A stretch of 64,000 nucleotides of DNA. Source: Geitlerinema sp. P-1104. GTDB taxonomy: Bacteria > Cyanobacteriota > Cyanobacteriia > Cyanobacteriales > Geitlerinemataceae. The notes under the pieces were generated by a model. The model ran no database searches and was not told the origin of the DNA. It saw only the letters and a list, made by a program, of their open reading frames with translations. Positions within the stretch are counted from its first letter, which is position 1, and each line of letters begins with the position of its first letter. Location: positions 1-64,000 of the forward strand of contig SMDP01000001.1 of NCBI GenBank assembly GCA_012911965.1, in the 5' to 3' direction. A program made the position numbers and the translations under genes. Positions 35,270 through 43,389 of this stretch are shown here, in pieces.

Positions 35270-37351
35270 ATGGTGACGCGCACAGTAATGGCATGGGTGT
35301 TGGGCTTGTCTCTCCTGCTGATTCCTCAGATTGGGGTGGCCCAGTCGGTGGATGAGTTGTTTGAGCGCGGAAATGCGGCTCAGAGTCAGGGGAGATATGA
35401 GGATGCCGAACAGACGTGGCGTCGAGTGTTGCAGATTGACCCTAATAATGCTGGGGCTTACGTCGGTCTCGGAAATGCCCTGAGACGGCAAGGGAACTTA
35501 GATGAAGCCATCGCCGCCCTCAACCGGGCCCTTGAACTTAATCCTGAGGATGCTGATGCTTACCGCCATCTCGGGAATGTCCTGTACGACCAAGGGAAAT
35601 TAGAGGAATCCGTCACCGCTTACAACCGGACCCTTGAACTCAATCCTGAGTCTGCCATAGCTTACAACAATCTCGGAATTGTCCTGTACGACCAAGGGAA
35701 ATTAGAGGAATCCGTCACCGCTTACAACCGGACCCTTGAACTTAATCCTGAGTATGCTAACGCTTACTACAATCTCGGAAATGCCCTGTATGACCAAGGG
35801 AAACTCGACTTAGCCATCGCTGCCTTCAACCGGGCCCTTGAACTCAATCCTGACTCGGCTATGGCTTACAACAATCTCGGACTTGCCCTGAGAGACCAAG
35901 GAAAACTAGAAGAAGCCATCGCCGCCTTCAACCTGGCCCTTGAACTCAATCCTGAGTATGCTAACGCTTACATCAATCTCGGACTTGCCCTGTACGACCA
36001 AGGGAAATTAGAGGAAGCCATCCTGGCTTACCGAAGGGCGATTGAACTCAATCCTGACTCGGCTTTGGCTTACAGCAATCTCGCAGCGGCCCTATATCTC
36101 CAAGGACAACTGGAGGAAACCATTGCCGCCTCCCAAAGGGCCATTGAACTCGACCCTGAGTCAGCTATGGCTTACAACAATCTCGGAATTGCCCTGAGTG
36201 ACCAAAGGAAACTAGAAGAAGCCATCGCCGCCTTCAACCTGGCTATTGAACTCAATCCTGACTCGGCTATGGCTCACTACAATCTCGGACTTGCCCTGAG
36301 AGACCAAGGAAAACTAGAAGAAGCCATCGCCGCCTTCAACCTGGCTATTGAACTCAATCCTGACTCGGCTATGGCTTACTACAATCTTGGACTTGCCCTG
36401 AGAGACCAAGGAAAACTAGAAGAAGCCATCGCCGCCTACCGCACCGCCCTCAGACTCCCCGATGAACAAGGAACAGGCGGCAGCGCCCACACCCTCGCCC
36501 ATAATGCACTCGGCTACGCCCTACAACAACAAGGACACCTCCAAGAAGCCATCAGCCAATACCAAACCGCCATCCAACTTCACCCAGAATCCGTCAACGC
36601 CATAACTAACCTGCGAGAAGCACAACGTCTCCTGAACCTGGAGGACAACCCTCTCCCCGACGACCCCGAAGAACGTTTCCCCAGCCTAGAAGAAAACCCC
36701 TTCTTCCCCCTGCAACGGTCTATCGTCCTCATCTTCACTGAAACCTCCACCGGCCAAAAACAGGGAACCGGCTGGGTCATCCAACGGGACGGAGACATCA
36801 CCCTAATCGTCACCAATCGCCATGTCGTCTCCGACGGAAACACCGAACGCCCCAGCGACTCCATTGAAATCGAACTCTATAGCCAAAACGTCCCCGAACA
36901 TCGATTGCGCTTCCCCGCCCGTATCCGTCATATCACCGCCCTCGATGACCCGTTAGACTTAGACTTAGCAGTTTTGGAAGTTCGCGACCTCCCCGACGAC
37001 ATCGAACCCCTAACCCTGAGCAATTCTCGCGCTCCTCTTGGTGCTGACATCAGTGTCATCGGTCATCCCGTTACCGGCAATCCCTGGAGTTGGCAGCCGG
37101 GTCACATCTCCGCCATCACCGCCGCCCAAGACCAGCAAAACCTGCAATTGGCAGTTCCCAATCTCGCCGTGGGCAACTCCGGCAGTCCCATTTTCCATGA
37201 CAACCAGGTGATTGGCATGGTCACCAGCATTAGCAATCGACAAACCGCCACCAGTTCGGGAACTGAAGGAGATTTCACCGGCGGCTTTGGCTTTGCCTAT
37301 CCCCTAGACATTCTCCAGAACCAATTACAAGATTGGGGGATTCCCTTTTAG
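35270..37351 (+). CDS. Secreted TPR protein with C-terminal trypsin-like protease (copy 1)
   Basis: 693 residues: signal peptide (1-25, ending GVAQS), about 12 TPR units of 34 residues (30-460, consensus AYNNLGxALxDQGKLEEAIA), then a trypsin-like domain (about 485-690) with His518 (TNRHVV), Asp565 (LDLAVLE) and Ser637 (VGNSGSPI). It is probably exported to the periplasm or beyond, with the TPRs holding a partner and the protease at the end. A good GGAGG ribosome site precedes the ATG. A close paralogue lies 1.5 kb downstream, and the homology extends into both flanks, so this is a tandem gene duplication. Confidence 0.88.
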   Translation: MVTRTVMAWVLGLSLLLIPQIGVAQSVDELFERGNAAQSQGRYEDAEQTWRRVLQIDPNNAGAYVGLGNALRRQGNLDEAIAALNRALELNPEDADAYRHLGNVLYDQGKLEESVTAYNRTLELNPESAIAYNNLGIVLYDQGKLEESVTAYNRTLELNPEYANAYYNLGNALYDQGKLDLAIAAFNRALELNPDSAMAYNNLGLALRDQGKLEEAIAAFNLALELNPEYANAYINLGLALYDQGKLEEAILAYRRAIELNPDSALAYSNLAAALYLQGQLEETIAASQRAIELDPESAMAYNNLGIALSDQRKLEEAIAAFNLAIELNPDSAMAHYNLGLALRDQGKLEEAIAAFNLAIELNPDSAMAYYNLGLALRDQGKLEEAIAAYRTALRLPDEQGTGGSAHTLAHNALGYALQQQGHLQEAISQYQTAIQLHPESVNAITNLREAQRLLNLEDNPLPDDPEERFPSLEENPFFPLQRSIVLIFTETSTGQKQGTGWVIQRDGDITLIVTNRHVVSDGNTERPSDSIEIELYSQNVPEHRLRFPARIRHITALDDPLDLDLAVLEVRDLPDDIEPLTLSNSRAPLGADISVIGHPVTGNPWSWQPGHISAITAAQDQQNLQLAVPNLAVGNSGSPIFHDNQVIGMVTSISNRQTATSSGTEGDFTGGFGFAYPLDILQNQLQDWGIPF
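36221..36424. repeat. Two nearly identical 102-base TPR-coding repeats
   Basis: Units at 36221-36322 and 36323-36424 differ at only two positions by my reading, while most other TPR units in the gene differ more. This marks a recent duplication inside the coding array, of 34 codons, frame-preserving. Confidence 0.85.
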
Positions 37352-38328
37352 AAGCTGTCACCATCTCCCCCCATCCCAGCCGCCTCACCCTCAGGCCCAC
37401 CGCTGTTACAAAACTCAATCCAGATTCCCTGACATTTCCCCACAACTCGCCAATCCCCTCCGACAGAATGGCAATTTCGCCATCTCCCTTCCCCTCCAGC
37501 GCGTCCCCGGCCGAAGGCGACTCCCTCAGCCAGCCACTCCCCTCCTCTCCCCCCAACCTAGGGACTTCTTTACGTCTTGAAACAGGACGTTAGTTATTCT
37601 TAAAACCTGGATACTATGAAAGTTACTCTAATCCTTAAAAACTCGTAACACCGATAGCCCTAGGGGCAAACCGCAAGTGGTACACCCTCTCCCCTATCCC
37701 TCATCTAACTCGTAACTTGGCTGTCTACCTCGTGACTTGGCTCCAGCCAAGTCATGCTTTTGGGGAGGCTCTGCCTCCCAATTACAGGCGTTAAACCCTT
37801 TTGGAATAAGAGTTACAGCAAAACCAGGACAGAAAGAAGACAGTCATTAAAACCTGAGGAATTAAGCAAGTTGTAGCTTCTAACAACTGTTATCAATTGC
37901 CGGAATTTAGGTGAATTATTCTAACACCTCAAAACAAAAAACTGTATCTTAAAAGTCAAATCATGACTCAAAAGACGATACCAACTATAGATATTTACAA
38001 CCGCAAAAACAACATCAAAAATCACGGCTTCCGCCACCCTCTGCATTTTAGAGAAACCCGCCAAAAATCTCCCCTCAGGGGTTGACAACTGCCCCAAAAT
38101 CGAAAAAAATGGCATTGTGATAGGTTGCCCCTCTTGTAGCCATTCCCCCAAATTTCACCCCCTCAGACCCGCTAAACCCCTTGAAAACTGGGAAGTTTCG
38201 AGACTCGCCTCCCGTGCAATGCCAGGAAATCTGCCCTCAGCGACCCCTGGGTTTCAGGAAACTTTCGGCCACCGCCTCCAACCCGTTGCAAACGTCGAGT
38301 TATTCATTCACTGATTCCCCATCCGACC
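37352..38328. other. Non-coding stretch of about 1 kb between the TPR-trypsin copy 1 and a small gene
   Basis: No convincing gene. An open frame over the first 250 bases is Ser/Pro low-complexity translation of a C-rich strand. It contains one copy of the CTTGGCT palindromic repeat (37728-37790), an AT-rich middle (37840-38030) and a TTGACA box at 38083 that might be a promoter for the small gene at 38329. Confidence 0.5.
37728..37790. repeat. Isolated copy of the palindromic CTTGGCT/GGGAGGC repeat
   Basis: Two adjoining hairpins: GACTTGGCTCCAGCCAAGTC (perfect) and GGGGAGGCTCTGCCTCCC, followed by TTACAGGCG. This is the same element found as a triple cluster at 43031-43389, with a few base changes. 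Confidence 0.8.
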
Positions 38329-38556
38329 ATGAAACTGAAACTCACCGCCAAAGTGGACAGCAACGGCACATTATCCCTACAACTTCCGCCCGAATTAGCC
38401 AATCACGAACTCGACATTATCCTCTGTGACCATGACCCCCACTCCAGCCCAGAGGAATTAGGCTATCCCGCCGACTTTTTCGAGAAAACTGCTGGTCAAT
38501 GGCAAGGAGAACCGCCGACGAGGGAAGACGTCCAGGACTGTGATGCGAGAGGATAG
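38329..38556 (+). CDS. Small antitoxin-like protein, orphan
   Basis: 75 residues starting MKLKLTAKVDSNGTLSLQLP, a swapped-hairpin/AbrB-like or DUF-type antitoxin N-terminus, with an acidic C-terminus (FFEKTAGQWQGEPPTREDVQ). Such proteins normally precede a PIN or RelE toxin, but no toxin ORF follows: the next 300 bases hold repeats only. It is therefore an orphan antitoxin or the relic of a module. A strong palindrome begins 19 bases past its stop. Confidence 0.6.
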   Translation: MKLKLTAKVDSNGTLSLQLPPELANHELDIILCDHDPHSSPEELGYPADFFEKTAGQWQGEPPTREDVQDCDARG

Positions 38557-38574
38557 TTGAATTTGATACCCAAT

Positions 38575-38604
38575 TGTAGGGGCGAAAAATTTTTCGCCCC
38601 TACA
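38575..38604. repeat. Perfect 30-base palindrome of the GTAGGGGCGAA repeat family
   Basis: The 15-base half TGTAGGGGCGAAAAA is followed directly by its exact reverse complement. It lies just behind the orphan antitoxin gene, where it can act as a terminator on either strand. It shares its arm with the repeats at 35150 and 38803. Confidence 0.85.
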
Positions 38605-38756
38605 GCAACGGATGTAATCCGCCATAAATTTTCCTGATCACCCTGAACCCAGAAGACCCAAAGAAAGAGGATAATCTCGCATTATATGAATTTTTCTTTT
38701 CTCACTATATTAGCCTTCCTTTTGATGGAGAATCTGCAAGAATTGAGCAGCAGTGA

Positions 38757-38780
38757 CAAGATTGGGGGATTTGCTTTTAG
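38757..38780 (+). pseudogene. 3' relic of another TPR-trypsin gene copy
   Basis: The last codons read QDWGICF-stop, matching QDWGIPF-stop of the first TPR-trypsin gene (and QNWGIPF of the second) in sequence and in the bases just after it (TTTTAGAGGCGGTGAGG against TTTTAGAAGCTGTCACC). An in-frame TGA lies directly upstream, so nothing more is coding. It marks a deleted copy of the tandem family between the two intact ones. Confidence 0.6.
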
Positions 38781-38867
38781 AGGCGGTGAGGAACGCCGAG
38801 CTGTTCGCCCCTACAGCAGGAGAGATAAAAACTATACTGGAATCAGGTTTGTTGGAGGCCTCAGTCG

Positions 38868-40742
38868 ATGGTGACGCGCACAGTAATGGCATGGGTGTTG
38901 GGCTTGTCTCTCCTGCTGATTCCTCAAGGTTGTGGGATGATAGGAACGGTAGATGAGTTGTTTGAGCAAGGAAATGCGGCTCAGAGTGACGGGAGATATG
39001 AGGATGCCGAACAGACGTGGCGTCGAGTGTTGGAGATTGAACCCAATAATGCTAAAGCTTACAGGCATCTCGGGATTGCTCTGTATGACCAAGGAAAGCT
39101 AGATAAGGCGATCGCAGCTTACCATCGCGCTCTGGAACTTAACCCAGATTTTGCTAGGGCTTATAACAGTCTCGGAGTGGCCCTATCTGAGCAAGGAAAG
39201 CTAGATGAGGCGATCGCAGCTTACCATCGCGCTTTGGAACTTCCCGACGAACAATCAATAACTGCCAGTGTCCATACCTTAGCCCATAATAATCTCGGAG
39301 TGGCCCTATCTAAGCAAGGAAAGCTAGATGAGGCGATCGCAGCTTACCATCGCGCTTTGGAACTTGACCCGAATTATGCCAATGCTTACGCCAATCTCGG
39401 GCTTACTTTATCTAAGCAAGAAAAGCTAGATGAGGCAATCGCAGCTTACCATCGCGCTCTGGAACTCAATCCTGAGTCTGCTAATACTTACAACAATCTC
39501 GGAGTTTCCCTGTACGAACAAGGGAAATTAGACGAAGCCGTCGCCGCCTACAACCGTGCCATTGAACTGAATCCTGAGTTTGCTGAGGCTTACGACGGTC
39601 TCGGAGTTTCCCTGTACGACCAAGGAAAATTAGACGAAGCCGTGGCGGCCTACAACCGTGCCATTGGACTCAATCCTGAGTCTGCTGGGGCTTACAACAA
39701 TCTCGGAAATGCCCTGAGTGACCAAGGAAAACTAGAAGAAGCCATCGCCGCCTACAACCGGGCTATTGAACTCAATCCTGAGTTTGCCATAGCTTACAAT
39801 AATCTCGGAATTGCCCTGGGACGGCAAGGGAAGTTAGACGAAGCCATCGCCGCCCACCGCCGGGCGGTTGAACTTGACCCCAATGATACTGGTCATTACG
39901 TCGGTCTCGGCTACGCCCTGCAACAACAAGGACACCTCCAAGAAGCCATCAGCCAATACCAAACCGCCCTCCAACTTGACCCAGAATATGCCCGCGCCCG
40001 AACCAACCTGCGAGAAGCGCAACGTCTCCTGGCCCTACGAGACAACCCTCTCCCCGACGACCGCGAAGAACGTCTCCCCAGCCGAGACGAAAACCCCATC
40101 TTCTCCCTGCAACGGTCTATCGTCCTCATCATCACGGCAACTCCCACCGGCTTGCAATATGGAACCGGCTGGGTCATTCACCAAGAGGCAGACATCACCC
40201 TAATTGTCACCAATCGCCATGTCGTCTCCGATGAAAACACCGAACGCCCCAGCGACTCCATTGAAATCGAACTCTATAGCCAAAACGACCCCGAACATCG
40301 ATTGCGCTTCCCCGCCCAAATTCGTGACATCACCGACCCCGATGACCCGTTAGACTTAGCCATCTTAGAAGTTCGCAACCTCCCCGACGACATCGAACCC
40401 TTGCCCCTCGCCCCTTCGCCAGTCAGTATGGATGCTGACATTCGTATCATCGGTCATCCCCTCACCGGGACTCCCTGGACTTTGCAACGAGGTTATATTG
40501 CCAATATCACCGCCGAACCCGACCAACAAAACCTGCTCATTGGCGGCACCAATCTCGCCGTCGGCAACTCCGGCAGTCCCGTCATTTATAATAATGAAGT
40601 CGTCGGTCTAGTCGTCCGCATCAGTAACGAACAGGCCGCCGCCAGTCCAGAACGTCAAGGGGACACCATTGGCGGCTTTGGCTTTGCCTATCCCTTAGAC
40701 GTTCTTGCCCAACACTTACAAAATTGGGGCATTCCCTTTTAG
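38868..40742 (+). CDS. Secreted TPR protein with C-terminal trypsin-like protease (copy 2)
   Basis: 624 residues, same plan as the first copy with fewer TPR units (about 10, residues 28-395): signal segment MVTRTVMAWVLGLSLLLIPQ identical to copy 1, then a trypsin-like domain with His451 (TNRHVV), Asp496 (LDLAILE) and Ser568 (VGNSGSPV). The cleavage region differs (PQGCGMIG), and a Cys is present, but it is not a good lipobox. The 40 bases before the ATG, including a GGAGG site, are nearly the same as in copy 1. The protease halves are conserved with all catalytic residues, so both copies look functional. Confidence 0.88.
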   Translation: MVTRTVMAWVLGLSLLLIPQGCGMIGTVDELFEQGNAAQSDGRYEDAEQTWRRVLEIEPNNAKAYRHLGIALYDQGKLDKAIAAYHRALELNPDFARAYNSLGVALSEQGKLDEAIAAYHRALELPDEQSITASVHTLAHNNLGVALSKQGKLDEAIAAYHRALELDPNYANAYANLGLTLSKQEKLDEAIAAYHRALELNPESANTYNNLGVSLYEQGKLDEAVAAYNRAIELNPEFAEAYDGLGVSLYDQGKLDEAVAAYNRAIGLNPESAGAYNNLGNALSDQGKLEEAIAAYNRAIELNPEFAIAYNNLGIALGRQGKLDEAIAAHRRAVELDPNDTGHYVGLGYALQQQGHLQEAISQYQTALQLDPEYARARTNLREAQRLLALRDNPLPDDREERLPSRDENPIFSLQRSIVLIITATPTGLQYGTGWVIHQEADITLIVTNRHVVSDENTERPSDSIEIELYSQNDPEHRLRFPAQIRDITDPDDPLDLAILEVRNLPDDIEPLPLAPSPVSMDADIRIIGHPLTGTPWTLQRGYIANITAEPDQQNLLIGGTNLAVGNSGSPVIYNNEVVGLVVRISNEQAAASPERQGDTIGGFGFAYPLDVLAQHLQNWGIPF

Positions 40743-40811
40743 AAGCTGTCACCTCCAACCCCTCCAAGCCTCCCCTCATCCCCCTTCCCTTATCCTCCAT
40801 CCCCCCCAGCC

Positions 40812-41522
40812 ATGACCCTCAAACACCTCCTGACCACCCTAACCCTTCTCGGCACCAGCCTCGCCAGCGTCGGACTCACTTGTCCCACCAATCTCCCCGA
40901 CGACCTGGCCTACCAACGTCGCGATAATCCCAGCCGCTGCGAGGGCATCAATCGCCAATCCGTCAGTGGGTCATTTAGCCTCGTCTCCTTCGCCACCTCC
41001 AACGTGACGAGTTATGACAACCCACTCCAGCTACGAATTCCCGGAGTCGGCAGCAACCCCAATCTGCGAGTTCGCTCGTATCAGCGGCGTTACCAACTCG
41101 ACTCCTTGCAACTGCAACGGCAGCAGAATCGGTATCAAGTCGACTTAAACACGAGAATCCTGAGAGAATCCCATGTCCCCCCCAACAGTCTGCGGGCGCT
41201 GGCCCAATTACCCGGGAGTCAACCCGCCTATGTTCCAGTTATTATTGGTTCGCCCACCAACCACTACGAAATTGTCTTTTACTCCCCCAGTCGCGTCTTA
41301 ATTCGTTCCTTAGAAATCCGCCGCAACAATCAAGTCGTTCACCGAGACAGTCGGCCCAGTCCTCGCCAGGGAGAAATTCGCTTTACCTGGGATGGCCGCA
41401 ATCAGCCAGCGGGAGACTATCAACTGCGAGTCGAAGCGGAAATTCAACAACGGGGAATCGCCCCACAATCGGTCACTCGGGTGTCCCGATTCCATCATGA
41501 CCCGAGTTGGCTATCCCAATAA
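40812..41522 (+). CDS. Secreted protein of unknown function with C-terminal FlgD/Ig-like strand pattern
   Basis: 236 residues. The N-terminus is a signal peptide (LTTLTLLGTSLASVGLT). The middle is Arg/Gln-rich. The end has a beta pattern, SLEIRRNNQVVHRDSRPSPR followed by IRFTWDGRNQPAGDYQLRVE, typical of FlgD-type Ig-like domains that cap secreted proteins. No catalytic motif is seen. It lies 69 bases after the second TPR-trypsin gene on the same strand and 68 bases before a membrane protein gene, so the four genes may work together at the cell surface. Confidence 0.6.
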   Translation: MTLKHLLTTLTLLGTSLASVGLTCPTNLPDDLAYQRRDNPSRCEGINRQSVSGSFSLVSFATSNVTSYDNPLQLRIPGVGSNPNLRVRSYQRRYQLDSLQLQRQQNRYQVDLNTRILRESHVPPNSLRALAQLPGSQPAYVPVIIGSPTNHYEIVFYSPSRVLIRSLEIRRNNQVVHRDSRPSPRQGEIRFTWDGRNQPAGDYQLRVEAEIQQRGIAPQSVTRVSRFHHDPSWLSQ

Positions 41523-41590
41523 ATCCTGTTTTTGCCTAAACTCAGACTCAATCATCCGCCATTCCCCCGCTGCTTCCGTTCAGAACCATT

Positions 41591-43000
41591 ATGATACCCA
41601 ACCGACTTAGAAAATGTTGGTCTCAGTGGCAAACTCACGTTCAGCGGGCGGTTCAATTTGCCCGAAACAATCGCCTAAATGCCCCTATTTCCCGGCAACT
41701 CAAGCGCCTGCGCCTCAGTTTTCTCGACCTCACCGCAACTCTTTTCCGTCGCCTCATTTTTCGACTTAAAACTCTCCTGAAACGCCTATTTCCAGGAGCC
41801 AACCTCGCCGACGAATACCCCTATCCCTTTACCGGGCCAATAGCCGTTCGGTCATTCTTAAAACAGCATATTCTTCATATTATTGCCCTGCTATTATTAG
41901 CTATTTCCGTTTTATTTATAATAGCCTTTTTTATCCCCGTTTCCATCTCCTTTGAAGGCAACATTATTAGTCGTCAGGTTAGTTTTACCAGTCGCGTTCA
42001 ACGCAACCAACTCTTAATTAATTCAATGCGTTCCATCTCACGGCTAGAAATCGAAGGATTACAGGCCAATCCCGTCACCCTGTGGGGAGAGTTTAGAACA
42101 GACGACGACAGCGAAGACATCAACGAATTGAATGAAGTCGAGATGACGTTACCCTCCCCAGACAGCAAACTCATTTTCGAGACGGGTGACCCAGACAACC
42201 CCAGTCAACTCGAAATTCAATCCCTGCGACTCCCCCCAGGAACCCAGGTGAGATACTTAGCCTACGACCCAGAACGCCATCAACTCTCCCTCAGCCTCAA
42301 CCCTCCTGAGGAAGAAACCCCCAAAGAAGACACTCCCGAGGAAGACACTCCAGGGATTCGCGTTCAACTCGCCCTAGGGGGGAATCCGCTACAAGTCATG
42401 GCTGAATATGTCAGAAGTCCTCAATTGCAGTCTCTCCCCTCAGACAATGGGATTGCAGAGGAGACGGAGATATTCGACTATAACCAAGAGCAATTTAGCT
42501 GGACTCCCTTTAGCACAGAATTAAACTTATTGTTCCCAAACGAAATAACACTTTACATCGACTTGCCCGACTTGCAGGGTAGCGACTATCAGGATTGGTT
42601 TTGGGGAGGGTTTGAGGTCACGGATGTGGACTTTACCTACAACGCCACGACGGCGAATGTCCCCGATGAATTAGTACGCTCAACTATTTTAGAGGGACAA
42701 ATCAAGTTTTTAAATCAGGATTTACTGTTAGAGTCTGAGCAGTTTTTGGTATTACCGAGTTCCTCCAAGATTCAACGAATTCCCCGTTTACAACTCCATC
42801 CAGACTCCCCGGCGGGGTTACAGGTTCGGCTTCAGGGAAAAACCAATGAGGTCGCGGTGGGACTTGACCCTGATTTCCCCGTTCGTCGCCTCAAGTCCAA
42901 TTTTTGGGAACAGCGATTATCCCGAGAGTTGATTACTGTTTTGCTAACGGTTTGTTCGGTGATGATTGGTTATTTGATTCCTTGGCTGTTTTATTCATAA
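41591..43000 (+). CDS. Membrane protein with large extracytoplasmic domain, function unknown
   Basis: 469 residues. A basic N-terminal tail (about 1-90, many Arg/Lys) precedes one hydrophobic helix near 93-116 (HILHIIALLLLAISVLFIIA). A long beta-rich segment with acidic patches (EEETPKEDTPEEDTP) follows, then a C-terminal helix 448-467 (VLLTVCSVMIGYLIPWLFYS). Both ends should be cytoplasmic, with about 330 residues outside. No family is recognised. Gene order links it to the secreted TPR-trypsin proteins, for which it may be an anchor or substrate; that is inference. Confidence 0.6.
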   Translation: MIPNRLRKCWSQWQTHVQRAVQFARNNRLNAPISRQLKRLRLSFLDLTATLFRRLIFRLKTLLKRLFPGANLADEYPYPFTGPIAVRSFLKQHILHIIALLLLAISVLFIIAFFIPVSISFEGNIISRQVSFTSRVQRNQLLINSMRSISRLEIEGLQANPVTLWGEFRTDDDSEDINELNEVEMTLPSPDSKLIFETGDPDNPSQLEIQSLRLPPGTQVRYLAYDPERHQLSLSLNPPEEETPKEDTPEEDTPGIRVQLALGGNPLQVMAEYVRSPQLQSLPSDNGIAEETEIFDYNQEQFSWTPFSTELNLLFPNEITLYIDLPDLQGSDYQDWFWGGFEVTDVDFTYNATTANVPDELVRSTILEGQIKFLNQDLLLESEQFLVLPSSSKIQRIPRLQLHPDSPAGLQVRLQGKTNEVAVGLDPDFPVRRLKSNFWEQRLSRELITVLLTVCSVMIGYLIPWLFYS

Positions 43001-43030
43001 TTTGCAGACTAGACACCGGGTTTGTTTGAG

Positions 43031-43389
43031 GTTCCTCGTGACTTGGCTGGAGCCAAGTCATGCTCTTGGGGAGGCTCTGCCTCCCGAGTTGCCTTTTGCC
43101 TGAGGCAATTTTCTGGTTCCTCGTGACTTGGCTGGAGCCAAGTCATGCTCTTGGGGAGGCTCTGCCTCCCGAGTGCAGGCGGCAGAGCCGCTCAGAGTCC
43201 GTGTCACGGCTTCAGCCATGACACGAGGAAAGAGGATTGCCTGTTTTCTGGTTCCTCGTGACTTGGCTGGAGCCAAGTCATGCTCTTGGGGAGGCTCTGC
43301 CTCCCGAGTGCAGGCGGCAGAGCCGCTCAGAGTCCGTGTCACGGCTTCAGCCATGACACGAGGAAAGAGGATTGCCTGAGGCAATTATT
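43031..43389. repeat. Cluster of three palindromic repeat units (two complete, one truncated)
   Basis: Units start at 43031, 43116 and 43251 (GTTCCTCGTGACTTGGCTGG). Each has the hairpins GACTTGGCTGGAGCCAAGTC and GGGGAGGCTCTGCCTCCC. Units 2 and 3, about 128 bases each and essentially identical with 135-base spacing, add a third hairpin built on GTGTCACGGCTTCAGCC and ATGACAC. The last unit runs into the stop codon of recG. Open frames across it on both strands are shadows of the repeats. Confidence 0.88.

Noticed and set aside
35330..36640. CRISPR array suggested by regular repeats
   Set aside because: Repeats are 102 bases, coding, in frame and give TPR units; there are no spacers of constant length.
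37333..37593. 86-codon Ser/Pro-rich open frame after the first TPR-trypsin gene
   Set aside because: Starts inside the preceding gene and reads a C-rich non-coding strand.
43058..43384. Repetitive open frames on both strands (for example 108 codons on minus)
   Set aside because: They translate the palindromic DNA repeats; duplicated peptide blocks follow the DNA units exactly.
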